Source of the DNA: Rhodobacterales bacterium CG2_30_65_12
Lineage (GTDB): Bacteria > Pseudomonadota > Alphaproteobacteria > Rhodobacterales > Rhodobacteraceae
Reading direction: 5' to 3'
Assembly (NCBI GenBank): GCA_001873585.1
Contig: MNZL01000051.1
Location: 1-5,827 of the forward strand
Length of the DNA: 5,827 nucleotides
The notes below the pieces were generated by a model. The model did not search any database. It was not told where the DNA came from and saw nothing but the letters and a program-made list of their open reading frames with translations. Shown piece after piece: positions 5,715-5,827 of this stretch. The position numbers and the translations under genes are program-made. How positions within the stretch are numbered: position 1 is the first letter of the stretch; each line of letters begins with the position of its first letter.

Positions 5715-5827
5715 GTGGACTTGTATTTGAAGGTGCGTCGGGCTCATTTCCAGGATGGATTGAGCGGTCGGCGGATTGCCCGGGATTTCGGCATCAGCCG
5801 GGACAGCGTTGCGAAGATACTGGCCTA
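5715..5827 (+). CDS. istA: IS21-family transposase IstA, N-terminal 37 codons (partial)
   Basis: The transposase subunit carries the DNA-binding and DDE catalytic domains, but only the N-terminus is in the window. The reading frame gives VDLYLKVRRAHF followed by a helix-turn-helix (QDGLSGRRIARDFGISRDSV, AKILA), typical of IstA proteins. The start is uncertain. GTG 5715 has a GGGG run 9 bases upstream. ATT 5706 would give the common MYTVDLY form and lies 8 bases after GGGAGG (5692-5697). TTG 5700 is also in frame but very close to that site. No stop or frameshift is seen up to the window edge. The catalytic residues and the partner gene istB lie outside. Confidence 0.85.
   Translation, partial: MDLYLKVRRAHFQDGLSGRRIARDFGISRDSVAKILA

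Larger units (their letters stand above)
5598..5827 (+). mobile_element. IS21-family insertion sequence, left end (truncated by window)
   Basis: The element is recognised by its IstA start and by two related 21-base repeats at 5605-5625 (GGCGGAGCAATACTCGGCCAC) and 5652-5672 (GGCGGCGTAAAAGTCGTCCAC), identical at 16 of 21 positions and 47 bases apart. IS21 elements typically carry several such terminal transposase-binding repeats and often begin with TGT. TGTAAACGGCGG at 5598 is therefore the likely tip. The second repeat also contains a small dyad, AAAAGT-N5-ACTTTT (5660-5676). The right end and the istB helper gene are outside the window, so completeness and target duplication cannot be judged. 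Confidence 0.75.

Noticed and set aside
4941..5747. A minus-strand open frame of 268 codons spanning the coiled-coil gene and the IS end
   Set aside because: It overlaps the convincing 147-residue gene in another frame and crosses the IS boundary. It reads as low-complexity His/Asp/Gly/Arg and has no ribosome site to match.

Overview
The DNA is GC-rich with strong third-position G/C bias, apart from one AT-rich intergenic pocket. GC content, codon use, Shine-Dalgarno sites and protein types suggest a Gram-negative proteobacterium, most likely an alphaproteobacterium of the Rhodobacterales kind. That assignment is an inference from style, not a proven placement.

Nearly all coding content is on the minus strand, read right to left. 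First comes a 147-residue membrane-anchored coiled-coil protein (5398 to 4955). A 246-base gap follows, holding a GC-rich hairpin and an AT-rich, dyad-rich promoter region. Next is a periplasmic adaptor (membrane fusion protein, 4708 to 3548). Then, after 28 bases, comes a large RND inner-membrane transporter (3519 to the left edge), open for 1173 codons with no stop before the window ends. Adaptor and transporter are clearly one operon and would form the inner part of a proton-driven tripartite efflux pump. No outer-membrane channel gene lies in the window. At the right edge an IS21-family insertion sequence begins (left end about 5598), with two terminal 21-base repeats and the first 37 codons of its IstA transposase on the plus strand.

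The least ordinary gene is the small one. After one membrane helix it forms about 13 uninterrupted heptads in which 12 of 13 'a' positions are methionine. The 'd' positions run from mostly Met to Ile and then Val. Its position just upstream of the pump genes suggests an accessory, scaffolding or sensing role, but the sequence does not prove a functional link. Other oddities are a C-terminal extension of the RND protein with an apparent extra membrane helix, a Cys-x3-Cys insertion between its TM4 and TM5, Arg instead of the usual TM10 Lys, a Gly/Phe/Met/Pro-rich interruption of the adaptor hairpin, and a 15/16-base inverted repeat flanking the candidate adaptor promoter.
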